Origin: JAITVM01 sp031551135
GTDB lineage: Bacteria > Bacillota > Clostridia > Lachnospirales > JAITVM01
NCBI GenBank assembly: GCA_031551135.1
Contig: JAVBOA010000002.1
Coordinates: forward strand, 70,634 to 134,633
Direction of reading: 5' to 3'
DNA length: 64,000 nucleotides
The translations under genes were made by a program, and so were the position numbers. Shown here one piece after another: positions 54,887-63,457 of this stretch. Every line of letters begins with the position of its first letter. Position 1 is the stretch's first letter. The notes under the pieces were generated by a model. It made no database searches, had not been told where the DNA came from, and saw only the letters and a list, made by a program, of their open reading frames with translations.

Positions 54887-55660
54887 AAGCAATGAATGAT
54901 TTATCTATAAAAAGCTGCCGTTTTCTAAATTTTCGGCGCTTTCGTCGGCGATATAAATCTAATTGCAATTTAAAATCAATAAAAATTTATAAAAGAATTT
55001 TGTTTTCTTTCGAGCGTAGATTGTTTTAAAAACAATTTATAAAAATAACATTTGTAAGAAAGAAGTTTCAAATATTATCTTCTTAAATTGTTCTTTCGGT
55101 AGAAAAACTATTTCAAACATTTTATTAACGCTCTGCTTTGTTAAAAAATCAATTTTTAAAGAATAATTTTGTGTCAATTAATTCAGAAAGATGTCAAAAA
55201 TATTAATTTATATTTAACATCTCATTAATATTTATTAATTCAAAAGAAATTCCTGTTTAGAATCTAAAAAATTAAAATACTGAATTATTCGGTTTTATTG
55301 CATTTTACCATAAAAATCATCTTAATAAAAGAATAAAAAAATATTTTATGTATAAAATATAATTAATTTAAAATTTAAAAATTAATTCACAATTTCAAAT
55401 GTAAAAAATCAAACGCAAACTTTTCCATATGTATATCGTAATCTTACTAATATATATTAATACAAATTTCAATAAAAAAAACATAAAAAGCTAAATTATA
55501 TTATTTTTGTCAAAATACTATAATATTAGACATGAGCGCTTCATCATTTTGTAACAATTATTAAATTTTATTAAATTTTTTTGTCTATTATTTCAAAAAT
55601 ATTTCCAAGCGCTATCAATTGTATGTATTCTGAAACATTTGCAATGTTTTGGTAATATTT
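54887..55660. other. AT-rich gene-free region
   Basis: About 770 bp with A/T runs and no convincing reading frame, RNA gene, or clustered DnaA boxes. It separates the amidase gene and its R1 pair from the small Cys-rich gene. Confidence 0.6.
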
Positions 55661-55696
55661 ATACCATTTTCATTATACAGGAAATGAAAATAGTAT
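55661..55696. repeat. R1 short copy 5
   Basis: ATACCATTTTCA, 12 bp, TGAAAATAGTAT. It precedes the small Cys-rich gene by 42 bp. Confidence 0.75.
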
Positions 55697-55738
55697 TAGT
55701 GATATGAAAATCTACAAGATTGATTGTGAGGTAGTATT

Positions 55739-55897
55739 ATGAGTATTTATTGCAATTGCAAATGTAATCACCAGATTTATGGAAATTGCGAATTAAATGA
55801 ATTACCAGAAGCCACAGCACATATTCAACTAAACAAAAAAAATGACTGCCCGTATTTTGAATCAAAAGAAGTGTACAGCGGTTATATTTATTATTAA
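55739..55897 (+). CDS. Small Cys-rich protein (52 residues), function unknown
   Basis: ATG preceded by TGAGG at 8 bases. The first 17 residues hold four cysteines (CNCKCN at 5-10, and Cys17 after a His-containing spacer), and a fifth lies in NDCPYF. Clustered Cys plus His suggest metal binding, possibly zinc or iron. No membrane segment or signal. I recognise no family with confidence. A terminator follows within about 15 bp, supporting a real short transcript. Confidence 0.6.
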   Translation: MSIYCNCKCNHQIYGNCELNELPEATAHIQLNKKNDCPYFESKEVYSGYIYY

Positions 55898-55909
55898 AGT
55901 ATTTAAAAA

Positions 55910-55939
55910 AAGACTATCGAGAGAAATCTCAATAGTCTT
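55910..55939. terminator. Terminator shared by the small Cys-rich gene and rseP
   Basis: AAGACTAT and GAGA pair with TCTC and ATAGTCTT around GAAA; A- and T-rich flanks serve both directions. Confidence 0.8.
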
Positions 55940-55944
55940 AATCT

Positions 55945-57048
55945 TTATTTTGCCATTAATTTGAAAGCATCTTGAAATGCTATAAAAATCGAAAAACCAA
56001 TCAGAAGCACAAATCCGATTAAATGAAAAATAGCTTCTTTTTTCTGGTCGACAGGCTTTCCTCTTAAAGCTTCTATCAGCAAAAACAAAAATCTTCCGCC
56101 GTCCAGCGCCGGGAAAGGTAATAAATTAAACACGGCAAGGTTTGCGCTGATAAGAATCGTTAAATCCATCATATTCAAAGCCGCAACGAGCGCACCGTTC
56201 TTCTCCATACTTTCCTCATAGGTTGCGCCTATTGTATCCACAAGGCCAATCGGCCCCATAAAATCATCCGGAGTCAGATTAAAAGAAAATAAATCTTTAA
56301 CACCGTTTAATACAAGCTTTACCTTAAAGAGCAATTTATTCACAGATGAGGCAAAAAATTCACCAGCTCCAAGTTTTTCCAGAGTCTCAATGTATTCTTG
56401 GTCTTCTTTTTCCGTGTAAATCCATGAACTTAACCAGCTTGCTTTTGATACAGGTGAAATTCCGACAATATAGCGGCTTTCGGCTTCTCTGTATTCTGGA
56501 GTAATTGCTTTTGATACGATATCGCCGTTGGATTTTTGTACCGTGATAACGGATTCGCCTGTTCCGTCATTCATTATTGCAAAAATAGCGTCCTCGAAAG
56601 AATTTATTTTCGAATCATTGTATTTTAAAATTTTATCGCCTGCAACGATTCCCGCTTTGCTTGCGGGAGAATTTTCCGAAACCTTAGAGATAACCGTAGT
56701 ATTTGTAAGTTCAAAAGCCGTAACACCAAGCTGCAAAACATACGCAAGCACTATATTCATAAAAGCTCCGGCAAGAATTATAACGATTCTGGCATATACC
56801 GATTTCGAATTAAAAGAGCGCTTGTCAATGCTCTCCTCATCTTCGCCGAGCATACGGCACATTCCGCCAATCGGCACCCAACGAATAGAATAAAGCGTGT
56901 CGCCTTTTTTTACAGAATATAAAATAGGCCCCATTCCGATAGCAAATTCTTCCACCAAAACGCCGTTTCTTCTAGCCGCGATAAAATGTCCCCATTCATG
57001 TGCCAAAACAATTATGCCAAATATAAGCATTGCAATAATAACATGCAT
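55945..57048 (-). CDS. rseP: Site-2 membrane metalloprotease RseP/RasP
   Basis: 367 residues, GAGGTGA upstream. Zinc motif AHEWGHF (His17, Glu18, His21) in the first helix, a PDZ domain about 120-200 (SPASKAGIVAGDKILKYN), and the third zinc ligand region NLLPFPALDGGRF. It cuts anti-sigma factors and signal peptides inside the membrane. Last gene of the rpsB-to-rseP block; starts 4 bp after dxr. Confidence 0.95.
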   Translation of the reverse strand: MHVIIAMLIFGIIVLAHEWGHFIAARRNGVLVEEFAIGMGPILYSVKKGDTLYSIRWVPIGGMCRMLGEDEESIDKRSFNSKSVYARIVIILAGAFMNIVLAYVLQLGVTAFELTNTTVISKVSENSPASKAGIVAGDKILKYNDSKINSFEDAIFAIMNDGTGESVITVQKSNGDIVSKAITPEYREAESRYIVGISPVSKASWLSSWIYTEKEDQEYIETLEKLGAGEFFASSVNKLLFKVKLVLNGVKDLFSFNLTPDDFMGPIGLVDTIGATYEESMEKNGALVAALNMMDLTILISANLAVFNLLPFPALDGGRFLFLLIEALRGKPVDQKKEAIFHLIGFVLLIGFSIFIAFQDAFKLMAK

Positions 57049-57052
57049 TAAA

Positions 57053-58195
57053 TCACCTCAAAGAATTAAATATAAACTCTCTAGTCCAATCTTCCGTATT
57101 TAATACATCGTCCAAAGAATCAATATTTTTTACATTATATGCAGACATAGCTTTTTCTATTAATAGCGGAATATCCAAAAACGATATTTTTCGCTCCATA
57201 AAAAGAGCCACCGCGGTTTCGTTTGCCATATTCATCACGCAAGGCATTCCCCGACCTATTTTCAAAGCTTCAAAAGCAAGAGATAAACACGGAAAATTCT
57301 CATAATTAGGTCTTTCGAATTTAAGCTCCGGATTTTCGAAAAAATTTAATTTTTCATAAGGCAAATCAATCCTTTTGGGATAATTGAGCGCATACGAAAT
57401 CGGCACACGCATATCGGGCCGCCCAAGCTGCGCAATAATCGCGCCGTCTTTAAATTCGACCATCGAATGAATTATGCTCTGTGGATGAATTAAAACCTCT
57501 ATTTCATCTAAATCCAAATTAAAAAGATATTTTGCCTCGATTACTTCCAATCCTTTGTTCATTAATGTTGATGAATCTATTGTAATTTTTGCGCCCATCA
57601 CCCAATTCGGATGTTTTAGAGCGTCTTCCAATTTTATATTTTTCAGCATTTCTTTTGTGTATTCCCGAAAAGCTCCGCCGGAAGCCGTAAGATATATTTT
57701 GTTTAACTCCGAGCGTTTAGAGCCTTGCAAACATTGAAAAATGGCCGAATGTTCACTGTCTATCGGATAAATATTTACCGAGTTTTCTTTTGCTGATTTC
57801 ATAACCAGTTCACCCGCTGTTACAAGTGTTTCTTTATTTGCGAGTGCGATAGTTTTTTTATTTTTAATAGCCGCCAATGTCGGAACAAGCCCAACACTGC
57901 CGACAAGCGAATTTACAACGATATCTGCTTCTTCCATACTTGCAAGCTCAGTAAGTCCTTCTTTGCCGAATAAAATTTTACAATCAAGCGAAATATTTTT
58001 TATTTCGTCATAAGCTTTTTCGGATGTTACCGCCGCTTTTTTAATATTATATTTTTTTATCTGCTCTATTAAAATTTCAATATTTGAATGAGCCGAAAGA
58101 CCGATTACTTCAAAATCTCCGCTAGCATCTACAACATCCAGAGTTTGTTTCCCAATCGAACCGGTAGAACCGAGTATTACAATTTTCTTTTTCAA
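57053..58195 (-). CDS. dxr: 1-deoxy-D-xylulose 5-phosphate reductoisomerase
   Basis: 380 residues from a TTG start. NADPH motif ILGSTGSIGKQTLDVV, substrate/metal motif PIDSEHSAIFQCL, TASGGAF and NHPNWVMG-like HPNWVMGAKITIDSSTLMNK. It performs the committed step of the MEP isoprenoid pathway, supplying precursors for UppS two genes upstream. RBS is weak (GGCGG). Confidence 0.96.
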   Translation of the reverse strand: MKKKIVILGSTGSIGKQTLDVVDASGDFEVIGLSAHSNIEILIEQIKKYNIKKAAVTSEKAYDEIKNISLDCKILFGKEGLTELASMEEADIVVNSLVGSVGLVPTLAAIKNKKTIALANKETLVTAGELVMKSAKENSVNIYPIDSEHSAIFQCLQGSKRSELNKIYLTASGGAFREYTKEMLKNIKLEDALKHPNWVMGAKITIDSSTLMNKGLEVIEAKYLFNLDLDEIEVLIHPQSIIHSMVEFKDGAIIAQLGRPDMRVPISYALNYPKRIDLPYEKLNFFENPELKFERPNYENFPCLSLAFEALKIGRGMPCVMNMANETAVALFMERKISFLDIPLLIEKAMSAYNVKNIDSLDDVLNTEDWTREFIFNSLR

Positions 58196-58210
58196 AAAAA
58201 TTCCGCCATT

Positions 58211-59020
58211 CTATAAATATTCAAGCAAAGATACCATCAAATACGCGACCGGTGCGGTAAACATCACCGAATCGAATCTATCTAAAACGCCGCCGTGACC
58301 GGGCATGATTTTCCCGAAATCTTTAATTCCGGTATATCGTTTTATCGCCGAGGCGGTTAAATCTCCGAATTGAGCAAAAATCGAGCCTATAAAACAAATA
58401 ATTCCGCATACGAAAACAAGATTAACGCCTTGATAACCATTTACTAAATTAGAAATCACTTTACCATAAATTGCTCCGACAGAAGTTGCAAGCAAAATTC
58501 CGCCGATCGAGCCTTCTATTGTTTTTTTAGGGCTTAAATTCGGTGTCAGTTTATGTTTTCCAAACTTCACTCCCGTAAAATACGCGCCTGTATCGCAAGC
58601 CCATGCAGAAATAAAAGCCAGCCAAATAAAATATGCGCCGATTTCAATATGCCTTAATAAATATACGTTTGCCAACAAAAAAGGTACGTAAAAAAATCCA
58701 AAAACAGCATAAATGACATCTTTAATAGAAGTTGTTGAATAAAACAGAACCATGTATATAAAAATACACAATATAAATATCGTTTGGATTGCAATAAAAA
58801 TATCTGTATTAAAATTATCAACAAAATATATATACAATACACAGGATAGATATCCAAAAATCTGAATATTCGTATATTTTTTATATAAGGCTTTATAAAG
58901 TTCATCTATTCCGATAAGTGCAATAAGCATTAAAGATATTTTAAGCGTTAAACCTCCGGATGAAACAATAAAGAGCAAAATCGGTAAGCCGACCAAAGCG
59001 GATATTATTCTTACAGCCAC
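58211..59020 (-). CDS. cdsA: Phosphatidate cytidylyltransferase
   Basis: GTG at 59020 is preferred because GAGGTG lies 7 bases upstream; 269 residues, about eight membrane helices. The C-terminal signature (GKIMPGHGGVLDRFDS) and SPKKTIEGSIGG are diagnostic. It makes CDP-diacylglycerol from phosphatidate and CTP. Confidence 0.95.
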   Translation of the reverse strand: MAVRIISALVGLPILLFIVSSGGLTLKISLMLIALIGIDELYKALYKKYTNIQIFGYLSCVLYIYFVDNFNTDIFIAIQTIFILCIFIYMVLFYSTTSIKDVIYAVFGFFYVPFLLANVYLLRHIEIGAYFIWLAFISAWACDTGAYFTGVKFGKHKLTPNLSPKKTIEGSIGGILLATSVGAIYGKVISNLVNGYQGVNLVFVCGIICFIGSIFAQFGDLTASAIKRYTGIKDFGKIMPGHGGVLDRFDSVMFTAPVAYLMVSLLEYL

Positions 59021-59087
59021 AAAATTCACCTCATGCATTAGCATTAATGTTTATACTATTTTCACGCCACTGTTTTACTGATTAATA

Positions 59088-59789
59088 CTATTTTCTGCCA
59101 CCAAAGCGCCTGTCACGTTCATTGTATTTTTTTATCGCTTCCATCAAATCGTCTTTATTAAAATCAGGCCATAATTTATCCGTGATATAATACTCCGCAT
59201 AAGCTGATTGCCATAATAAAAAATTGCTTGTTCTAAATTCGCCACTTGTTCGAATAATGAGTTCGGGGTCAGGAATACCCGCAGTATCTAAATATTTTTC
59301 CAAATGGCTTTCATTTATATTATTTATATCGAAATTCGTCCTAGTCATATCCGAATACATTTTTTTGCAAGCTCTGATAATTTCATCTCGTCCGCCGTAA
59401 TTAAACGCAATATTTACTTGAAGTCCCGTTTTGTTTTTTGTAATTTCTTTAAGATAAGCGATATCGTCTTGAGTTTTTTTATCGAGTCTCGTCAAATCTC
59501 CGATACAATTTATAATCATATTATTTTTATCTTTATCTTCAATATATTCTCGAATCTTTTCGCGCAGAAGATCCAAAAGAAAACTTACTTCCTCTTCCGA
59601 GCGTTTCCAATTTTCGGTTGAAAAAGCATAAACCGTGAGATATTTCACACCTAAATCCTCTATATCATAAGCAAGTTTCCGAAGTGTCTCGCCGCCTTGC
59701 CTGTGCCCCATCTGACGCGGAAGCATTCTTTTTTTTGCCCATCTTCCGTTCCCGTCCATTATTATTCCTATATGCACCGGTATATTCAT
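59088..59789 (-). CDS. uppS: Undecaprenyl diphosphate synthase
   Basis: ATG at 59789 after GGGGGAAG; 233 residues. IIMDGNGRWAKKR (catalytic Asp and diphosphate-binding), GHRQGGE, AFSTENWKR and the C-terminal RTSGEFRTSNFLLWQSAY are intact. It builds the lipid carrier for peptidoglycan. The stop codon TAG falls within an isolated R1-end motif (AGAAAATAGTAT on this strand). Confidence 0.96.
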   Translation of the reverse strand: MNIPVHIGIIMDGNGRWAKKRMLPRQMGHRQGGETLRKLAYDIEDLGVKYLTVYAFSTENWKRSEEEVSFLLDLLREKIREYIEDKDKNNMIINCIGDLTRLDKKTQDDIAYLKEITKNKTGLQVNIAFNYGGRDEIIRACKKMYSDMTRTNFDINNINESHLEKYLDTAGIPDPELIIRTSGEFRTSNFLLWQSAYAEYYITDKLWPDFNKDDLMEAIKKYNERDRRFGGRK

Positions 59790-59838
59790 AACTTCCCCCA
59801 AACAATTTTTTAAGCATCGTCTCAGAAGACCTTAAAAT

Positions 59839-59860
59839 AGGCAGACATCAAGTCTGCCTT
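59839..59860 (-). terminator. Hairpin between frr and uppS
   Basis: AGGCAGAC, 5-nt loop, GTCTGCCT. The T-run on the minus strand is short, so partial termination or processing inside the operon is likely. Confidence 0.55.
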
Positions 59861-59868
59861 TGTTATAT

Positions 59869-60423
59869 TTAAATACTCATAATATCTTTATTTTTCGCTT
59901 CAACAATTTTATCAATTTCTGCAATATTTTTATCTGTCAGTTTTTGCATTTCATCTTCCAGAGTTTTTAATTGATCCTCTGGAATTTCGCCTTTTTTCTC
60001 AATTTTCTTAAAATGGTCGATTGCGTCACGGCGGATGTTTCGAATAGCAACTTTGCAGTCATCGCCTTTTTTCTTAACGTCTTTCGATAATGTTTTTCTG
60101 CGTTCTTCAGTCAATTCCGGAAAAACCAATCTGATAACTTTTCCGTCGTTTGTCGGATTAATGCCGAGGTCAGAAGCCTGAATCGCTTTTTCGAGGCTTT
60201 TCAGAATACTGGATTCCCAAGGCTGAATTACAATAACTCTGGCTTCCGGCACAGAAATATTTCCGATTTGATTAACCGGTGTCATTGTGCCGTAATAATC
60301 CACTTGAATTTTATCCAAAATTCTTGGATTAGCTCTTCCGGCTCTTATAGTGCTTAGCTCATTTTCAAAAGCTTTTATAGATTTCGTCATTTTCTCTTCG
60401 TATGGTTTACTAAAATCTGACAT
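59869..60423 (-). CDS. frr: Ribosome recycling factor
   Basis: ATG at 60423 after TAGGAGGA; 184 residues, the standard length. TIRAGRANPRILD, RLVFPELTEERRK and KKGDDCKVAIRNIRRDA are conserved. It splits post-termination ribosomes with EF-G. The gap to pyrH is 31 bp. Confidence 0.97.
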   Translation of the reverse strand: MSDFSKPYEEKMTKSIKAFENELSTIRAGRANPRILDKIQVDYYGTMTPVNQIGNISVPEARVIVIQPWESSILKSLEKAIQASDLGINPTNDGKVIRLVFPELTEERRKTLSKDVKKKGDDCKVAIRNIRRDAIDHFKKIEKKGEIPEDQLKTLEDEMQKLTDKNIAEIDKIVEAKNKDIMSI

Positions 60424-60454
60424 AAAAATCCTCCTAAAATCAATATAAGTTTTT

Positions 60455-61171
60455 TCATATAAACGTAATTTTTGTACCGATTTTAAAAATCTCTTCGTTA
60501 TTTTCACATGCTAAAATAATACTTCCTTCGGCTGCCAAACTGAAAGCTATGGTCGGAATTTGCATATCGTTGCAAAGATTCATAGCAGAAATATCAATAG
60601 CGCGCAAATCTTTTTCAATAATTTCTTTATAGGTTATTTTGTTAAATTTAATTGCGTTTGGATTTGTTTTTGGGTCGCTGTCATAAATTCCGTCGATAGT
60701 TTTCGCGTACAAAATCGAATCACATTTTAGCTCGATAGCCCGAACAGCCGCGATTGTGTCTGTAGAAAAGAAAGGATGTCCCAAACCACCGGCGAAAATC
60801 AGAATATATCCTTGATTCAAATACATGTCGGCATCTTCTTGGCTATATTGTTTTGTAAAATTTCCGCAAACAAAAGGAGTCATAACCAAGGCCTTTATAT
60901 TTTTTTGATTAAATATTTCCGCCAGATAAATTGCGTTCATAACTGTGGCCAACATACCGATTTGGTCGGATTTGGCGCGGTTTATCTCCAAACCCTTCTG
61001 AGCGCCGCGCCAATAATTCCCACCGCCGACAACAAGAGCTACTTGCGTTTTCCTTTTTTTAACCTCGATAATTTCGCCGACGATTCTATTTACAAAAACC
61101 TCATCAAAACCATCTTTGTTATCTCCCGAAAGCGCCTCTCCGCTCAATTTTAAAAGTACACGGTCAAACAT
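60455..61171 (-). CDS. pyrH: UMP kinase
   Basis: 238 residues, GAGAGG upstream. LLKLSGEALSG, VVGGGNYWRG, DQIGMLATVMNA and GGLGHPFFSTDTIAA identify the bacterial amino-acid-kinase-fold UMP kinase. It makes UDP from UMP. Canonical position between tsf and frr. Confidence 0.97.
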   Translation of the reverse strand: MFDRVLLKLSGEALSGDNKDGFDEVFVNRIVGEIIEVKKRKTQVALVVGGGNYWRGAQKGLEINRAKSDQIGMLATVMNAIYLAEIFNQKNIKALVMTPFVCGNFTKQYSQEDADMYLNQGYILIFAGGLGHPFFSTDTIAAVRAIELKCDSILYAKTIDGIYDSDPKTNPNAIKFNKITYKEIIEKDLRAIDISAMNLCNDMQIPTIAFSLAAEGSIILACENNEEIFKIGTKITFI

Positions 61172-61302
61172 AAAATAACCTCTCCCATTTATTAATTTAA
61201 CACAAAGCCATCAAAAAAACTACTATTTTATACTATTTTCATAATATTATCTTGAGATATTAGCATTATACGCATTGTCTCAAGTCAAAATACCCGATAA
61301 AA

Positions 61303-61340
61303 AAGGCATTGCAAAACACAAGCGCGTTAAGCAATACCTT
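61303..61340 (-). terminator. Hairpin after tsf
   Basis: On the minus strand AAGGTATTGC...GCAATGCCTT is followed by a T-run. It likely lowers read-through from rpsB-tsf into pyrH. Confidence 0.75.
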
Positions 61341-61354
61341 TAAAAAAATTATTT

Positions 61355-62290
61355 TTATTCGCCTTGCATGGCTTTATTAACTTCGTCAGCGAAATTTTCT
61401 TCTTTTTTCTCAATACCTTCGCCTGTTGCATAGCGTACAAATTTTTTGATTGCAATAGGTGCGCCTGTTTGTTTTGAAACATCTTTCAAATAGTCTAAAA
61501 CAGATTTCTTGCCTTCATCATCTTTAACATAAATTTGGTCAGATAAACAAATTTCTTTAAGATTTTTTTGCAATCTTCCGGCAATAACTTTTTCAACTAT
61601 ATTTGCAGGCTTTCCTTCGTTAAGAGCTTGAGCGGTAAGAATTTCTTTTTCTTTGTCCAAAAACTCTTTAGGAATTTCAGTAGAGTCAACAAATTTCGGG
61701 CTCATAGCCGCAATTTGCATACAGATATTTCTTGCAGCTTCTTTAAGTTCTTCCGTAACATTAGGAGTTTCAAGCTCTAATAAAACAGCAACTTTTCCGC
61801 CCATATGAATATAAGAAGCGATATATTTTCCGCCGTCATTTACGAATTTTTCAAAACGTCTGATTTTTAAGTTTTCGCCGATAACTGCGATTTTTTGGCT
61901 AAGAGCCTGTTCAACAGTCAAGCCGTCTTCAAAAAGCCAGTTTTCTTTTAAAAACTCATCAATATCCGTAGCGTTTGATTTAATAATTTGTTCCAGAACT
62001 TGTTTAACATACGCTTGGAAATCAGCGTTTTTTGCAACAAAGTCTGTTTCGCTGTTTATTTCAACCACAGCACCGATTTTATTATCGTCTGCGATAAATG
62101 TATCAACAATACCTTCGGCAGCAATACGACCGGCTTTTTTAGCAGCTGCATTAAGGCCTTTTTCTCTTAAAATTTCCATTGCTCTTGTCATATCGCCGTC
62201 TGCTTCTGTCAGAGCTTTTTTGCAGTCCATCATACCGGCACCGGAAGTTTCTCTTAATTCTTTAACCATTTGTGCTGTTATAGCAGCCAT
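61355..62290 (-). CDS. tsf: Elongation factor Ts
   Basis: 311 residues, GGAGG upstream. ELRETSGAGMMDCKKAL, the TDFVAK motif that contacts EF-Tu, and AAKKAGRIAAEG are present. Nucleotide exchange factor for EF-Tu. Coupled to rpsB, with a 34-bp gap. Confidence 0.97.
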   Translation of the reverse strand: MAAITAQMVKELRETSGAGMMDCKKALTEADGDMTRAMEILREKGLNAAAKKAGRIAAEGIVDTFIADDNKIGAVVEINSETDFVAKNADFQAYVKQVLEQIIKSNATDIDEFLKENWLFEDGLTVEQALSQKIAVIGENLKIRRFEKFVNDGGKYIASYIHMGGKVAVLLELETPNVTEELKEAARNICMQIAAMSPKFVDSTEIPKEFLDKEKEILTAQALNEGKPANIVEKVIAGRLQKNLKEICLSDQIYVKDDEGKKSVLDYLKDVSKQTGAPIAIKKFVRYATGEGIEKKEENFADEVNKAMQGE

Positions 62291-62324
62291 TTTTATACCT
62301 CCATAAATTTACAACTTTATATTC

Positions 62325-63068
62325 TTATGCTTCTACGCTATTTTCTTGAGCTACAGAATCTTCCGATTCAAAATCGTCAAGCTGAACGCCTTGGTTCGAT
62401 TCAATAATAGCATCTGCGATTTTTCCGGAAATCAATTTTACCGCGCGGATCGCGTCATCATTACCCGGAATAACAAAATCAACCTCTTCGGGATCGCAAT
62501 TTGTATCAACAATAGCTACTATCGGAATACCCAAAGAATGAGCTTCTTGGATAGCGATTCTCTCTTTTCTCGGATCGATAATGAAAAGGCAAGAAGGAAT
62601 ACGAGTCATATTTTTAATTCCACCGATATTTTTTTCCAATTTTTCTTTTTCGCCCAAAAGCTGTGCAACCTCTTTTTTAGGAAGAACGTCAAAAGTGCCG
62701 TCTTCTTGCATTTTTTCGAGGTCTTTCAATCTTTTGATACGAGTTTTGATAGTTTCGAAATTTGTAAGCATTCCGCCCAACCATCTTTGGTTTACATAAA
62801 ACATTCCGCAGCGTTTCGCTTCTTCTGCGATAGAATCCTGGGCTTGTTTTTTTGTACCAACAAAAAGCACTTCGCCGCCGTCTTTAACTATTTCGCAAAC
62901 AGCGTTATAGGCTTCGTCAACTTTTTTAACTGTTTTTTGTAAATCGATAATATAAATACCGTTACGTTCAGCAAAAATATATTCTGCCATTTTCGGGTTC
63001 CAGCGTCTTGTTTGGTGTCCAAAATGTACGCCGGCTTCAAGTAGTTGTTTCATAGAAATTACACTCAT
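62325..63068 (-). CDS. rpsB: 30S ribosomal protein S2
   Basis: 247 residues, TAGGAGG upstream. LEAGVHFGHQTRRWNPKM, QRWLGGMLTNFETI and VDTNCDPEEVDFVIPGNDD are conserved. First gene of the block. Confidence 0.98.
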   Translation of the reverse strand: MSVISMKQLLEAGVHFGHQTRRWNPKMAEYIFAERNGIYIIDLQKTVKKVDEAYNAVCEIVKDGGEVLFVGTKKQAQDSIAEEAKRCGMFYVNQRWLGGMLTNFETIKTRIKRLKDLEKMQEDGTFDVLPKKEVAQLLGEKEKLEKNIGGIKNMTRIPSCLFIIDPRKERIAIQEAHSLGIPIVAIVDTNCDPEEVDFVIPGNDDAIRAVKLISGKIADAIIESNQGVQLDDFESEDSVAQENSVEA

Positions 63069-63168
63069 TAATATATACCTCCTAGGTTTAATCCTCCACG
63101 AATTTTATAACAGCTCCGCCTTGCGAAAGCCACCCAGTAAAAATCGTGTGTGTTTTTATACGAGAGGC

Positions 63169-63197
63169 ATTATAACACAAGTATTTGCGAATGGCAA
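63169..63197 (-). promoter_or_regulatory. Predicted strong sigma-A promoter of the rpsB operon
   Basis: On the minus strand TTGCCA, 17 bp, TATAAT. It leaves a leader of about 95 nt with a GGCTTTCGCAAGGCGGAGCT hairpin region, which may be the site of S2 autoregulation. Confidence 0.8.
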
Positions 63198-63279
63198 TAT
63201 TTTTATAAAATCTTGTATTAAAAATGTCGCACTGATTTTCATCAACTTGAAATCTAATTTGATTTATATTATAGTATAT

Positions 63280-63349
63280 AGCGGTTCGTTTTTTACCGAC
63301 AAAAAATTTTATTTTTGATAAACGTAAAATCAAGAGAAAACAAACCGCT
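63280..63349. repeat. R3 copy b
   Basis: AGCGGTTCGTTTT and AAAACAAACCGCT pair with one mismatch, with TTTTTACC and AAAATCAAG inside. It lies between the rpsB promoter and the TnpB gene. Confidence 0.65.
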
Positions 63350-63457
63350 TCGAAATTTATATATTTTATGATTATATATTCCAAACTGTATAAGGAGGCC
63401 TGTAACAGTTAATCTTAACATTATAAAACGCCTTTAATTGTAAGGAGTTGATGGGAG

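Noticed and set aside
54847..55029. 60-codon plus-strand frame in the AT-rich region
   Set aside because: It begins in R1 copy 11, has no RBS and no meaningful composition.
54887..55660. Replication origin in the AT-rich gap
   Set aside because: No cluster of DnaA-box-like sequences and no dnaA/dnaN neighbourhood.
63069..63160. Riboswitch in the rpsB leader
   Set aside because: Short leader with one hairpin region; S2 autoregulation is simpler, and no metabolite aptamer motif was recognised.
63088..63384. 98-codon minus-strand frame upstream of rpsB
   Set aside because: It crosses the rpsB promoter and leader and the R3 repeat, so it is better explained as non-coding.
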